The notes beneath the pieces were generated by a model that saw only the letters and a program-made list of their open reading frames with translations, made no database searches and was not told the origin of the DNA. From NCBI GenBank assembly GCA_017591395.1, contig WEDG01000799.1, forward strand, positions 62,001-126,000: a stretch of DNA of 64,000 nucleotides. The letters are read 5' to 3'. This DNA is from Schistocephalus solidus. Taxonomy: Eukaryota; Platyhelminthes; Cestoda; Diphyllobothriidea; Diphyllobothriidae. Made by a program: the position numbers and the translations under genes. This document shows, in pieces, positions 43,841 through 56,600 of this stretch (position 1 is its first letter; each line of letters begins with the position of its first letter).

Positions 43841-45075
43841 GACAGGGAAGGCGTTCTCTGGGATCAGATGTTTATTCATCAGACGTTTCAAACTATGAAG
43901 AAAGAAGGCTCGTCGGAAAATCGAGGTTTACTCGTGAATTTTGAAGCTGCTTGCACCAAACCGTCGTCAAACGAAATGAGGGTTGAGAGTTGGGATTGTC
44001 CGCTGGAGGGTTTAAGGGCACAGACTTTACATCGACAGACTGACGCCATGGAGTGTTGGGGGGGCATAAATCGTGTTACGATAGCTTCTGCATGTGAGGG
44101 AAGGGGTGCCTAAGTTTTGATAGTAAGTCACGTCGAGGGAGATGCAGAATCAGGGAAGCTGGGCACGGATAAGCAGTTGTTGTTTTAAGGTGGGTGCGAT
44201 TCAGAGGACCGTGCACGCAGACCTTCGTTATGCGTATCCAGATCGACGTGGCGGTTGATACTGTTTGTTTCGGAGGGCCAAGTTTCAAGGAATTCGCGTG
44301 CCTGTTTGGTGCTAGTCTTGGCGAACACTTCAGTTCCCTCTCAATTGAAGTGGTGGTCGCAATCAACGGCGTTAATGAACACGAGAGAACAGGGATCACG
44401 TCAGCTGATGGCCAGTTTGTTTTCTTTTATGTGGGTCCCGAGTCGTCGGCCCGTGTGGCCTACGTAAACGCAAGAGCAATTCGTACATGTAATGTGGTAA
44501 ATAACATTGTTTTGCTGATCTTTTGGTACGAGATCTTTAACACGTGATATTGCTGCCTGCAGGGAGGACGCTTGCTTGTGAGCGATGCAGAGGCCAAATC
44601 GGTCTTATTGTCAGGCGATCGTTTCCGAAATGCCCTGCATGTATGGAAATGAATGTAACTTCCTCGGTTATACTTCTCCATTAGAACTATGATTTGGTGG
44701 TTGTGACTTGGAAGACAGTTTTTCACGAAGGTCATCGGGTATCCGTTGGATCGGAATAGTTGGTATAAATAGGCAAGTTCTTTTTTAAGTAGATACTCGC
44801 TGTTACAGTACCGCAAGTCGCAGTGAAAAGGAGCTCGAAAGCAGCTTCGCTTTTGGGCAGCAGGATGGTTGCTCCCATAGTTGAGAATTATTTCGGAATT
44901 GGAGTCTTTTATGTGGACGCTGGTTGCGACCCCCCAAACCCCTTGAAGTCAGTCTGTCGATGAAACCTCTGTGCCCCTTAACCCTCCAGCGTGACGATCC
45001 TAACTCGCACTTCTTATTTCGTCTGACGATGGATTGATTTAACCAGCTTGAAAATTCACGAGAAAACCTCAATTT
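43838..45075 (-). mobile_element. Penelope-like element C with inverted termini
   Basis: The left end begins, after (TA)n, with the reverse of GAAACGTCTGATGAATAAAC, a terminus motif common to PLEs. Bases 43923-44075 (plus) mirror about 45075-44925 (minus): 'ctcgtgaattttgaagctg', 'cgtcgtcaaacgaaatgag' and 'catcgacagactgacgccat' recur reversed with substitutions. Between them the minus strand carries the RT-endonuclease linker and GIY-YIG region. Most of RT is missing. Confidence 0.78.
44130..44816 (-). pseudogene. PLE C linker and GIY-YIG remnant
   Basis: The minus-strand open block from 44816 starts near LKKELAYLYQLFRSNGYPMT, the PLE linker motif, and continues to 44460. In the next frame the sequence reads NNVIYHITCTNCSCVYVGHTG followed by RRLGTHIKENKLA, the GIY-YIG core (about 44520-44420), then a tail ending near 44200. 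At least one frameshift and a stop after KLAIS disrupt it. Confidence 0.8.
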
Positions 45076-45133
45076 TCCGACTAGCCTTCTTTCTTAATTT
45101 ATCATCTCGGAAGGTACAATAACTCAATTATTA

Positions 45134-45136
<3 letters not shown>

Positions 45137-45179
<43 letters not shown>
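45137..45179. repeat. (TA)n tract between PLE and SINE
   Basis: About 43 bases of TA lie between the outer end region of the PLE at 43838-45075 and a minus-strand SINE tail. Confidence 0.95.
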
Positions 45180-45182
<3 letters not shown>

Positions 45183-45875
45183 AGTTTGGGGCTCACCGAT
45201 CTGCTTAAGAAACATGTATGTTCCGTTGTGCCCTGGAGCTCAGACTACAGCCTTCGCTGGCGTTCGCATAGCGACGTGTAGCATATGTTGATAAGATGTA
45301 TGAATTAGAACAATCAGCACAGCGATGGAGCGTTTAAGTGAAGACTCAATGCGCAAGGAGTCCTGGTTCGATTCGCAAGCTATCCAATCCTGCTATTGGG
45401 TGTAGATGGCTGCCAACGGCTTAAAAGCTAAAAATGACCATCACAGTCTGCCCTTTGGTAGAATTTCTTCCATTATATACATATGGTGGAATACTGACAA
45501 ACACAAAAGATAGCAGAATGGACATCTCTTGCTTATTAGCCGTTATCAATCAGTCAAACCCAAGCCAAAGTTTAGACCACCTGAGACTCGAACCCAGCCC
45601 GTGGTTCATCGGTAGAAGGGTCGACGCAATGACCAAAGATCCCGGGTTCAAATCACAGTAGGTCCACAACTGGGATTTTGTATGACTATCTGTTGACGGC
45701 TAATAACGCAGCAATGGCTATTCCAGTCTCCCTTGTTTCTGTCAGTACTCCACCATGCGTATACGTTACCAGTCGCTATGCAACGGTCTGCGAGGGCTCT
45801 CGATTGAGTCCCGGGGCTAAAACCGGACCAGCATATCCCGTTACTTGATCAGTCAGCGCTACTTCATCATCATAT
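45180..45875. mobile_element. Scrambled cluster of four SINE fragments
   Basis: Four pieces in mixed orientation. A minus tail lies at 45180-45295, abutting (TA)n. A plus piece at about 45380-45480 carries 'ggttcgattcg' and a decayed middle. A minus piece at 45483-45592 carries 'ggacatctcttgcttattagccg'. A plus copy at 45594-45875 has a head ('cccgggttcaaatcac'), a decayed middle and the alternative tail 'ccagcatatcccgttacttgatcagtc'. None keeps a complete hammerhead core. Confidence 0.65.
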
Positions 45876-46726
45876 ACCTGTACAGAAGGTGCAGCATTCA
45901 AAATTATTATCCGTCGTCAGCCTGTCAAACTCAAACCCACATTCTTCGTTCATCCAGCGTTAAATAGTCCACCGTTCGGTAGTGGTCGCGAATATTCTCA
46001 ATCGTAGGTAGATGCAAGCACCGACTAGTTTACGAGTCGCGTTCATCCCGATTATTATCAAGGTGTATTAGGGCTTTCTATTTTTAGTTTTGTGTTGTAC
46101 ATTTGTCGCGTTGGTCACTTTGTTTGGCGTGGACGTAACTATCGTTGCCTAAGGCCTACTTAAAGTGCCGTTTCCCTCGGAATGAAGGATAAAACCATCG
46201 AGAACGAACTTCCGATTCAGAGAAAGTTGCAAATTAAGGCACGACCTTGATTGTCCCCTGAGGATTCCGAGTAAGCAGCAAATCGAGGATGGATTTAGTT
46301 TCAAAAATTCCTTTTTGCAAATTTGTGACTTCATTAATACATTTTTGTGAGTGTATTTTGTTTAACCACACTGATAATAGGGACTGGTAACAAGTATATA
46401 TACGAAAAGCCGCAAGATGCCCTCATTTTTCTCTGTCAAGCAGTACGCGAAAGATGTCCAGACAATAGTTATCTGCAGTTTAATATTAATGAATGCGGAA
46501 AATTGAAACAGAAAGGGCTGAAGATTAAAATTGCTTTGCAAAATCTTAGTATATAATCCAACAATCGGTTGTGCAATCTTAGAACTGGTTCAAAAGTAAT
46601 TAATAATAGCGAAAAGTCTATAATAAAAACGAAATAGGTAGGTTCTTTCATTTTCAGCAGACATTGTTTTCCATATGTTTAGAGAAGTTGAAAAACCTGT
46701 CGAACGTCCTCATTTATCTTGACTTG
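45876..46726. other. Non-coding, no feature recognised
   Basis: No exon or repeat was recognised between the SINE cluster and R3 copy 2. Confidence 0.4.
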
Positions 46727-47690
46727 ATCTTCGAAAACAGCTGACTTGCAGACATTCGACAACGAATACCTACTTTAAGTGTTTTTAAAGAGTTAAATCA
46801 TTATAAGAGATTTTTAAAATCGATCTTAGTCATATTAATTTCCGAATTATGTTGTGAACGTTTATTCTTTTTAGCTAAACTTAAACTTAATATAAACTTA
46901 AACTTAAAGAGTTCTAAAGTTTGGGTAAGTCCATTAATATAACCCAAACGGCCATCTGCATTAGATAGACCGTCTCCCTATCTCAGTAAATGCCTTTAAG
47001 AAATATCTTATTTTTGAGGTTTTGGTAAGCACATACAACAGAATCTACGGGTATGGGTAATAGACAGAAGACACAGTAAAAGGTAAGGTATTTACCACCT
47101 TTTCAAGGACGATCTGAAACTCATCGTAATCCAACACCAGAAAATAATTCAAGAAAAGTCCTCTTAATATGCATAAAATTGTACGTTTACGAATCCACCT
47201 AAAAATTCTATTTAAATTTATTAGTCACTAACTGGGCTTTCAGCATGTCAGCTTATGAAATATGTTTTTCTTGTGATGTCCCTGTCAGCGTTATCAAGCG
47301 AAAATATATTTGCCTTATTCAAACGCCTCTTAAACAATGTATAGTCTATAGTAGAACCGCCAATTCTCGTGAAACCGTGTTGGAATATATATCCGAGATT
47401 TAGGCTGTTTAGTAATTGCCATAATTTAAATTGCGCATAATATGGAAGATAACTGACGTAAAATATACACGAAACACTATTTTCAACATTTATTCTACGT
47501 GTGGTGTTTTGTTTAGTTGTTTGTTTACATGGACAAGCATTCTGTATATTAAAAACTTCAGGCTTATTAGCTAACCGATTTTTCAAGTTTTCAGAAATCG
47601 CCACTTTTGTAAAAAAATTATTATTTATAAACCAGGTACTGTTAATATTAAAACAAAAAACGCCTTCTATATTAGAACGCTCTCATATTA
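46727..47690. repeat. R3 repeat, copy 2
   Basis: Same orientation as copy 1, from 'gatcttcgaaaacagctgac' to 'cgccttctatattagaacg'. It has one extra segment near 47170 ('cataaaattgtacgtttacg') absent from copy 1. It lies directly upstream of the inverted PLE pair at 47.7-50.65 kb. Confidence 0.82.
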
Positions 47691-47744
47691 CCTCCTGAGA
47701 TAGCGCACGCACTAAAAAAAGAAGAATAATAATAATAAGAAGAA

Positions 47745-48912
47745 AATTATTCGTTCACCTGACTAATGGCATTATTCGTCAGAGCTTTCGGCCTCTTCCT
47801 GCAATCCACCGTCAGAGATAAAACGGCAGAAAAACGAGAGACATATATGGAGGGGGGCAAGGCACAACCAGACACGTGTTGCGCCAGTACGGAGGTGACT
47901 TAACCGGGCCCAATATGCCGGCGTCAGATCGATAAATCGATTTGCCGAGCGCTCATCGGAGGCCTAGGATTCAATCAAATCTCGGCTTGTCTTGCAACTG
48001 TCGTCGCCGAGTATCCTCGTGACTGCGAAGTTAAACTTGTGACCCGTTTCATAGGACTGGGTAGCCACTTGGGATTAAACGTCACTCAGTCTTACAGCAA
48101 GATTATGGTCGTGAATACGCCATCAAAGTATACAACCCGTCTTTCCTGTGTAGGTAAGGCAATAATTTTGGCACGGGATGCGATACACAACTCTCGACTG
48201 CTCATTATGATTTAATTTGTCCTTGAGTCTCCTTACCTTATTTTGCATGGTAGTTTTGGTTCAGTCTGCAATTCCGACACCAAGTCCTGCAACAATGCGC
48301 TCGGTTGCTTCTGATACGTCTTTGATGCCATGCCACAGGGGTTGGTTATGTTTGGATCCTCCGGGGGTGAACACGTAGGCATCGGCTTAGGACTGCCTTT
48401 GGATAGCCGTTCCGCATAAACTGGTCGCGGTGGTAACGGGCCTTACGTGCTTTTTCCGCCAGGTTGCTGCAATGAGTCCGGATGCGTTTGAACAGTGTTC
48501 TCACACAGCTTTGTTTGGCAGCCGCCATATGTTTGCTGTGAAAATTGAGAAGCTGCGTGGTTTTCGTCGATATTCCTTTAGACAGCCGTTTCTATTTCAC
48601 CGTTGGGACGTCGCCTGACAATTAAATCAAGAAAGGGGAGCTGCTGCTCTTTTTCCCCTTTCTTCGTGAATTGTATATCTGGGAAGATCGAGTTAAGGTG
48701 ATCATGAAAATGCTACATCATGTTCCTTTTGACGATGAAAAACGTGCCATTCATGTAACGGTGCCACAATTTAGGCTGCTGTTGGGTGAAAGCGAATTTT
48801 TGAGCACTTGTAGGACCAATTCTTCCACTAAATCGGAGATTGGGGAGCCCTTTGGAGTTCCCTTGATTTGCTTATAGGTTGTTCCGCCAAACTCCCTCTT
48901 ATTCTGCTTGAT
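47745..48912 (-). mobile_element. PLE D copy 1, minus strand
   Basis: Reverse copy of the 3' half of the adjacent plus-strand element. It spans from the late RT through RYHRDQFMRNGYPKAVLSRC (48430-48370), a GIY-YIG remnant VVYRIPCQNYCLTYTGKTG (about 48200-48140) and the tail to a terminus at about 47745. Stops occur throughout. With copy 2 it forms inverted arms of about 1.15 kb. Confidence 0.82.
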
Positions 48913-48933
48913 CACTGCCTTTTATTTTTGTAG

Positions 48934-50500
48934 ACGGACGAACACATTATCGTTCTACCCACTGATAAGGGGCGAGCAACTGTCGTAATGAATCGCAAAA
49001 TTATTTTTTTACCCTCTGATAAGGAACAATCCACTGTCTTTCTAAATCGAGGAGAATTCAATGAGAAAGCCAAGTCTCTACTTGAGGATAGGGAATTTTA
49101 CAGACCAGCACAGGAAGCACAAGCCAAAGCGGTAGCAAGTCAGTTGAATAACTTACTCTGAGAATTCAAACACCAAAATGGGAGTATAGAGAACGAAATG
49201 CGCCAAATGAAACCAACGGATACTACTTTGGCTCGCTTCTATGGTCTGTGAAAGGTCTGTAAACCAAATGTTCCACTGCGGCCAATAGTCGCCCTGAAAG
49301 GCAGCCCAACCTAGCAAAAGGGATGTACTCAAAACTGAAATTCCTCCAAAACAATTCGACTGCCTCTGTCCGTTCAGCCTCCCAATTCTTGGCGCACCTC
49401 CAAGGTCGAAGGATTCAATCGGGCGAAGTGATGGTCTCGTTAGTCGTGACGTCCTTAGTCACATTCACCCCGGCAAGATTATCACAAGAAGCCTTGGGCA
49501 GAAAATGTGAGGAGTCATACGACGAAACCCAGAGTTCTCTCAAAATTGAGCAACTTATGAAGCTCTTGAACTTTTTTCAAAAGACCCACTTCACCTTTGC
49601 CGGATAGGACCAGATCATGGGAACTCCAATCGGTTCCCCAAACTCTTGTTTAGAGGAAACATTTGTCCCACAGGAGCTGGAAAAGATCGCCTTCATCCAA
49701 CAGCTACCGATCATTTGGCGCCGGAACGTTGACAACACGTTTCTCATCGTCAAGAGGAACATCATGCTGCATTTCCATGATCACCTTAACTCCATCTTCC
49801 CAGATTTACAATTCACGAGGGAAGAGGAAAAAGATCAGCAACTCCCCTTCATTGATGTACTCGTCAGGCGACCTCCCAACAAAACGAACTACCCGCAGCT
49901 GCTCAATTTTCACAGCAAACATCATTGCAGCAACCCGGCGGAAAAAGCACGTAAGGTCCGTTACCACCGTGACCAGTTTATGCGGAACGGCTATCCAAAG
50001 GCAGTCCTAAGCCGATGCCTACGTGTTCACCCCCGGAGGATCCAAACATAACCAACCCCTGTGGCATGGCATCAAAGACGTATCAGAAGCAACCGAGCGC
50101 ATTGTTGCAGGACTTGGTGTCGGAATTGCAGACTGAACCAAAACTACCATGCAAAATAAGGTAAGGAGACTCAAGGACAAATTAAATCATAATGAGCAGT
50201 CGAGAGTTGTGTATCGCATCCCGTGCCAAAATTATTGCCTTACCTACACAGGAAAGACGGGTTGTATACTTTGATGGCGTATTCACGACCATAATCTTGC
50301 TGTAAGACTGAGTGACGTTTAATCCCAAGTGGCTACCCAGTCCTATGAAACGGGTCACAAGTTTAACTTCGCAGTCACGAGGATACTCGGCGACGACAGT
50401 TGCAAGACAAGCCGAGATTTGATTGAATCCTAGGCCTCCGATGAGCGCTCGGCAAATCGATTTATCGATCTGACGCCGGCATATTGGGCCCGGTTAAGTC
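48934..50500 (+). pseudogene. PLE D RT-endonuclease remnant
   Basis: The readable order is TDEHIIVLPTDKGRATVVMN, LARFYGL, RPIVALKGSPT, then MVSLVVTSLVTFTP where MVSFDVTSLFTSIP is usual, so the first catalytic Asp is Val. GTPIGSPNS follows at about 49619. The catalytic pair reads NVDN (49725-49736) for YVDD, so the second Asp is Asn. The linker RYHRDQFMRNGYPKAVLSRC is intact (about 49960-50020). The GIY-YIG remnant reads TYTGKTG with stops (about 50240). Multiple catalytic substitutions show long inactivity. Confidence 0.83.
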
Positions 50501-50584
50501 ACCTCCGTACTGGCGCAACACGTGTCTGGTTTCCCCTTGCCCCCCTCTATAAACGTAACTCGTTTTTGTTGCCGTTTTATCTCT

Positions 50585-50650
50585 GACGGTGGACTCCAGT
50601 AAGAGTTCGAAAGCTCAGACGAATAAAGCCATTAGTCCGGCGAACAAACC
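50585..50650 (+). ncRNA. Hammerhead-like remnant in PLE D terminus
   Basis: CUGACGG is followed by GGACUC paired with GAGUUC around CAGUAA (six pairs), then GAAA and 'gctcagacgaataaagcc'. The core has G for the last A of CUGANGA and one extra base. Reversed counterparts lie at about 47770-47825 and 26405-26480. It looks like a drifted hammerhead. Confidence 0.42.
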
Positions 50651-50652
50651 AC

Positions 50653-50699
50653 CTTCTTCTTCTTTTTTCTTCTTCTTCTTCTTCTTCTTCTTCTTCTTC
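50653..50699. repeat. (TTC)n tract after PLE D
   Basis: A pyrimidine TTC repeat with one TTTTTT interruption, adjoining the terminus of PLE D copy 2. An AAT/AAG-rich tract (47715-47740) adjoins the terminus of copy 1 on the other side. Confidence 0.9.
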
Positions 50700-53600
50700 A
50701 CTTATACACACACCTGGAATGCGAACATTCGCCTCCATTCCTGAGTGCATGTAAATTATATTTTAAATTTTATCCACTCCCAATGCATTAAGCTTATTAG
50801 TCTTCTCCAAACAGTCTTACTCAACTCAAACCTGCATGATCCCGAATCAAACCTGGTCTTTCCTAACCTTCTGGTGTTTTAATGTCGATCTTCCGTTGCC
50901 AGTAGTGATATTACCTTTTCCCAGACTTTTATGCATTTTATTTTATTCCAAGTTGGAATATGTTTGCTGCGTTTTGTTTTGACGTTCTAACCAGAACCAT
51001 TGTACACAGCCCAATAACGATAAGCAAGACGCCAGAGCAAACTGCACTAGATCGGAATTTCAGCGGGATCTTCCGCGAGGTCTCGGAAGCCGACAGTCCC
51101 CTGCCCCCTTTACTTGGAATTAGTGCTCCACAGCTCCACATAGACCGGAAATTTACAGCTAGCACCAAGTAGTAGTCAGACCAACAGATCCCTTGTTGTG
51201 ACAGTTTGAAATCTCTAACCGGATCTGGTATAATTCAAGAAAACGAACGGACGTCGAAGTTCCACACAACACAGAACCCAATCAAAACTTACATGTTCCC
51301 GAGACCGAAATTCTCTCAAAAAGTGGCCAACGTGTGAGTTTAAAGCTGACTGATTCACGGTCTTTCGAGTACCAGTCCAAAAAGCTTAATGTTCCCACTT
51401 CCCTATCAAGAGCGGAGTACTTTTGTATGCGTGAAGCGCGCGCACACGAATACCTCCTACACAGGTAATGCTGGTGAGTCAACCAGCTGAGTATTCATCG
51501 CACTCTGGTGATGAAATCGCGGCCATTATCAACCTGGATGTGGGCCTGAAAGCAACAACCGCACGAAGTGGTGATGAATACTGTGAGTGCTACTTTTAGT
51601 AGGCACAAGGTCGCTGGATAACCGTAAGAAAAATATTATATCCAAGAGTTTATGAGTAAGGAGAAAAGGACACTAAAATGACCATTTGCAAATTTTTTGA
51701 ATTGTATAGCCCTCACCTTTTAGGACTTAGCGATTCGTTGAACTATTGAGCACAACTCATTATAGAAGTTACACTCACGTCTTTCATAGAGCGCTTTAGA
51801 TGACTCGATAGTTATCCCAGTGAGACTTTTTCAAGTTAAAATATCGGCAGAAACTTAATTTGGGCCACTTTTTGCATAACACTGTTGGGTTTTAAATCCT
51901 ACTGGCCGCCATCATGCGGCTCGTGCTCCCGGTATGTATTAAAATATCTGGCAACAACATCCAGACGTCATAAACAACGGCCATTAGTTAAATACATCAG
52001 CCAATGGACGTACTGTTTCTGCTGAATATAGCCCAGAATAAAAAAAAGTAAGACCGAGAGATTTTCAGAAAAGGTAATGGACAATGTATGCATTCAAACT
52101 CCTAGAATATCACCCGATACTCCTAGGTTGTCTGGTGAATAACAATATCGCTTCAGTATAGGAACGATATTGATAAACATATGGAATACCCTCGATATTT
52201 TTTATACTAGGATATTTTGCCGTATTTTTTAAATCTTGTTAGCAAATATTTTGACTGCGAACATTAAATAATACTTACTGAAACATTAAATATAATACTG
52301 GTTTGTGTTCGGATTAAGAATATGAGGTTGGGCTAGCTGGAAAAATGCATGACTTTCTGTGGTTTTGGTTTAAGAAAACAGTAAATAATCTGGTAGTGGA
52401 ATCTCTATTAATCTTAAACTATTTGAAATAGTTTCCGAAGTGAAATAGCATCATTATTATCATCAGAACGACTTGCCCAATCTCTTTTTAATTAATTCAA
52501 CCTACTGCTTTCAACAGAAGCATTTGAAACGTCTTCTGAAAGTAATAATTCAGGAAAACAGGAATGCTTAATATACAGAATTTATGAAACTGGGAAGATA
52601 AGAACGTTTTGTCATCACAAGTGACGAGGTCTATCATTGTTCCACGAGATGGCTCCAGCTGCCCGGACTTGGGCGTAAAACGTGAGGTAGACACGTGTTG
52701 TATCTACCGCACTCTCGATTTCCTCCCTCGTCCACCTTGCTACGATGATGATACATATTTATGAAACCCAGAGATGGGCACGATAACAGTGGCTCCACAA
52801 GACCCGAACCCGCTTCACACGTATCAAGTAGCAGTAATGGCAACAAATATAAGAATACAAACATATAATGTTAAATGCCTCCAAAAGTTTTTAAATTGTC
52901 GATGTTTTATAATGAAACATTTCGTGTTTTCGTGAGATAAGACGAAATTGCCCTGGAAGAGAGCTCAACTGCTTGAAATCACTGCAGAACCCAGTTTTCG
53001 CTTATGCTAACGCTAACATACAGTGTAGACGTTTATAATACATGCAGTTGCTAGCACAATTATGTAAGCGTTGTGATAATTTAAGCTGAAAGATTTATGA
53101 GTGGTAGCCTGGCCTGTTGTGCGTTGGTAGGCAAAGCATTTAGCATAAATTTTCCCCTGCTGAATGCGATTCTCGGTTATCAACTTAAGAAACGCAAAAC
53201 AGCCTGGGTTGAAATTGGCACTTCATTATACCTCAGTGATTTTCCACGCTGAAGACTCTAATACTTGCCATGCTATTTATACGCGCGTTTCGGTGAAGGG
53301 CGAAATTGATTTAAGGAGAAATTTTTGGGTTAACAACCTTTACGGACCAGTGGACTGCAATTTCAATCCGCGCAAGCTCGTAAGGCAGGGCGCAATTAAC
53401 CGTGCTATTTCAAGAATGCTTGGGCACTATCGATTTTAACACTTTCGCTTGGACACATGTGCACTTATTTGTTGTAAAATGCAAGAAGCAACTACAAAAG
53501 AAAGTTCTGTAACGGAAAATCCCGAAACAAATGAACATTCTATAAATAACTGTAAAAATGTTTGACCATACTGCCGTAAATCTAAATCTCACGCCTACGG

Positions 53601-56600
53601 CAAGACGTTTTTACTAGGACCCTGGTATTATTGGGAGCATGTGTAACAGTAATAACTAGTGCAACCGTTTCAATAGAAACTGGCCTCAAACTTTCCGTTA
53701 CAGCGCATAATTATCAATATGTTGTGGGTAATCGCACCTTATCACTGGCAGTTATGAGTAGTTACACGCAAACGACCATTGCAAAATGCCTTTAAAATGA
53801 ACAACTCACCTGATTACGAATATTGATGCTGAACGCCATTGCTATGGAAATCTACTCTCCATAATCATACGTTTCACTTGTATGTTTGCCCATGCATACC
53901 ACAAAACATATCGTCGGAGAACACATTTTTTAAGAACTTTCGTGCCTTATTAGACTTTTTAACAGTCAAATTAACAAAATGTTATTTATGATAGGCGTCT
54001 AAGTGCGCTACTAACGGTAAAGTCTTCACTGACCTTTGGTAAACACCTCGAAAGCTAACGGCCTCTACAGTGAACAAAAAAACGAATTAAGCATGCTGAA
54101 GAAGAAATTTGATACTTCGTTGAGTTTGCTGTTTCTATCCCAGTTAAGCAGTGAATTACCCACCTCATACAGGTCGGCATACCCGAATAAACAGTAAAAT
54201 ATTCGCCTTCATTTCTGTTCACTGCATCCCAAATCATGCTGCATCACGCAGCTGGCACCTCCTGGATATTATTTGACCTGGGTATATTTTAAACTGTCCT
54301 TTAAACCCAACAGATCTCATTCAGTGTTATTTAAACATTTAGGCACACCAAACTTAACTGTGGTCTTCTGAAAATTTAAGCCGATTTATAAAATGGGCAT
54401 TTTCGCGCTTTTTAGTTTTCTCCAAAGGACTGGCGCCTCCACTCATTATTTCAAATTTGTCATTGGAAAGACTGGTTGCTTTTTAATTGAGCTTTTTATT
54501 CCGTTCAGTTGGGTTGATTATGCTCCGTCTCTCCTGCGGGTGGAGCAGTGACAGCAGTCGGAAGAATGTCTAAATGGGTCAGGTAACGCTGCTCATTAGC
54601 ATTTCAGTAGCCCTCGAAATAACTGATTCCTATGATAGGTTATTTAACAAGGTAGATGAGAGTTTCGATGAACGGAATGAACTTTTTTGTACTTCCAAAT
54701 ATAGTTTGCTGTGCATTATATAAATTTTGGGGGCTGCACTCTGATACTTTTTGACGCACCTCACATTGAGGGGCTTAAAACCTTTGCTAAAGCTTTGGAA
54801 AGATAGAAGACGTCGAATTTGTTTGGGTCGAAGTTAAGGGCGTGCTTGAGTGTTGACTGCAGTCCTTATCTTAAGTCACAGTAGAGGGAAGATTTCGCAT
54901 TCGTTTACCATGCACACCCTGAATTTACTGGTATTAGACCATCCAGCTCAACAACACAAAAAATGCGATCTCAAAAATCTAATACACAGACTGACATTTA
55001 CAAATTTTAAAAACGTTTCCCCAGACCCTATTCGAAACATACTGGTGTCGAACAGCGAGGGTGACAAACATAATGCTTCTATCTTACGGAAGCTCGAATT
55101 TACGAGGACCCTGTCCACTCTTTTCCTTCTTCCGTGCTGATTTTAGTATTTTTGGGAGAAGTGGCCTTGCACTATATATCAACTGCGGCCACTTGGTGTC
55201 ATACAGTAAGCTCCTGCGTTGAGATTTCATATTTAACTGATTTTAAGCGTTACGAACGTGAGATGTGCTCTCTAAGAGACGGAGTTAAATGACCGCTGCG
55301 GAGAATAATTTGCGTGAAAAGCCCTTTGTATAAATTCGGTGCTGCGAGACACCCTTTGCAATCGTGCGTGAGGCGACTGGCGGGGTAAACGCGTAACTAC
55401 CCCGACAGGTGACCAGGGCCAGTGCAACGTGCTGGTAGATGCGGAAGCCAGATGCAAATTCAGTGGATTTGAATGAGGTGTCATAACCTGGTTTAAAGGA
55501 CTATAAAAGCAAATTTTTTTGAAAAACCTTTATCGGTCTACATAACCACCACACCCACTGTAACCTGGTTTCAAAGAAAGAGGCTTGCGAGCAACCAAAC
55601 CATCTGATGTTCCGCTTCTAGAAGGAACGAACAGAAGGGCAGAGATGGTCAGGGCCATGAGACAATGCAAGGGACACGACCCAATATCGATTTTGAATTA
55701 CTTGGACTAATAAATCAAGATTCACCGTCTGAGAGTGTAGTGGAAAACATCGTGTTTAGAGAAGCTACTGAGCTCCTCCGAGTTGTCACGTGTTGCAAAT
55801 ATGAGCCATCGACTCTTACACGACGGTACGACTAGACCACATCGTTACCTTGCAGATGAACTCTAACCATGGTGTTCTTACATGGCAGCTTGTCCGCGGC
55901 TGGCTGCTGGACAAACGCAGAAAAACCTGCCCGTAGTAACTGCTACCGGGTGCTTGGACCGGCTTGAAAGCCTGTGTAAACAGTGCGGTGGTCTTAGTCA
56001 TAAATTCAACCCCAAAATTGTTCACTAGAGGAATCGCTTAACCCTAACTATTCCCTTCAGTTCGGATGAATTGCTTATATGCGCCCCGCCCCTGCGGTAG
56101 GACAAGGGAACAGGAAACGCCGGAAAGATAGGTGACTGCGATAAAACCCAGACAAATTGGTGTTAGGGATAAATGCAAGTTTAGGTTGTTGTTAAGGTCA
56201 GTTTTTTGTTACGTTTGTGATGACGGTGAAGGTTCGCGCTAGGGTACGAAAACGAGAATATCAACGCTTCCGGCAATTTACTAAAAGACCACCTCTATTG
56301 CGTGGGGGTCGCACCTCTTTCAGTGTCCTCCCGATGGGGAGGGCATACAAGAAATTCCGACCGATTTTTTCATCCAACATTAAATTCTTTCGCATGATGC
56401 TTCGGAAATAAGTTTTAATGGATTCGCTTGGTTTGGGGATGTGTCTCAATGCAGACAACATAACGTGACCCCGGCGGCTGATGTAGCTTGGGTGTTGGAG
56501 TTAAATGTTCGATCACCCACTGAAACCCGCGAGTGTCAACATCCGAGATTAACTATCTAATGACGACAAGTAAACCTGGACTGGCAATTCTACTGTGCGG

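Larger units (their letters stand above)
48913..50650 (+). mobile_element. PLE D copy 2, plus strand
   Basis: Starts near the RT entry, lacks the N-terminal region, and ends with the terminus 'ggactccagtaagagttcg', then 'ctcagacgaataaagcc'. The first block is locally duplicated: ACCCACTGATAAGG at about 48957 and ACCCTCTGATAAGG at about 49010. A TTC-rich tract follows at 50653. Confidence 0.82.

Noticed and set aside
43838..45075. DNA transposon with terminal inverted repeats
   Set aside because: The coding content between the inverted ends is PLE linker and GIY-YIG, not a transposase, and the flanks are (TA)n.
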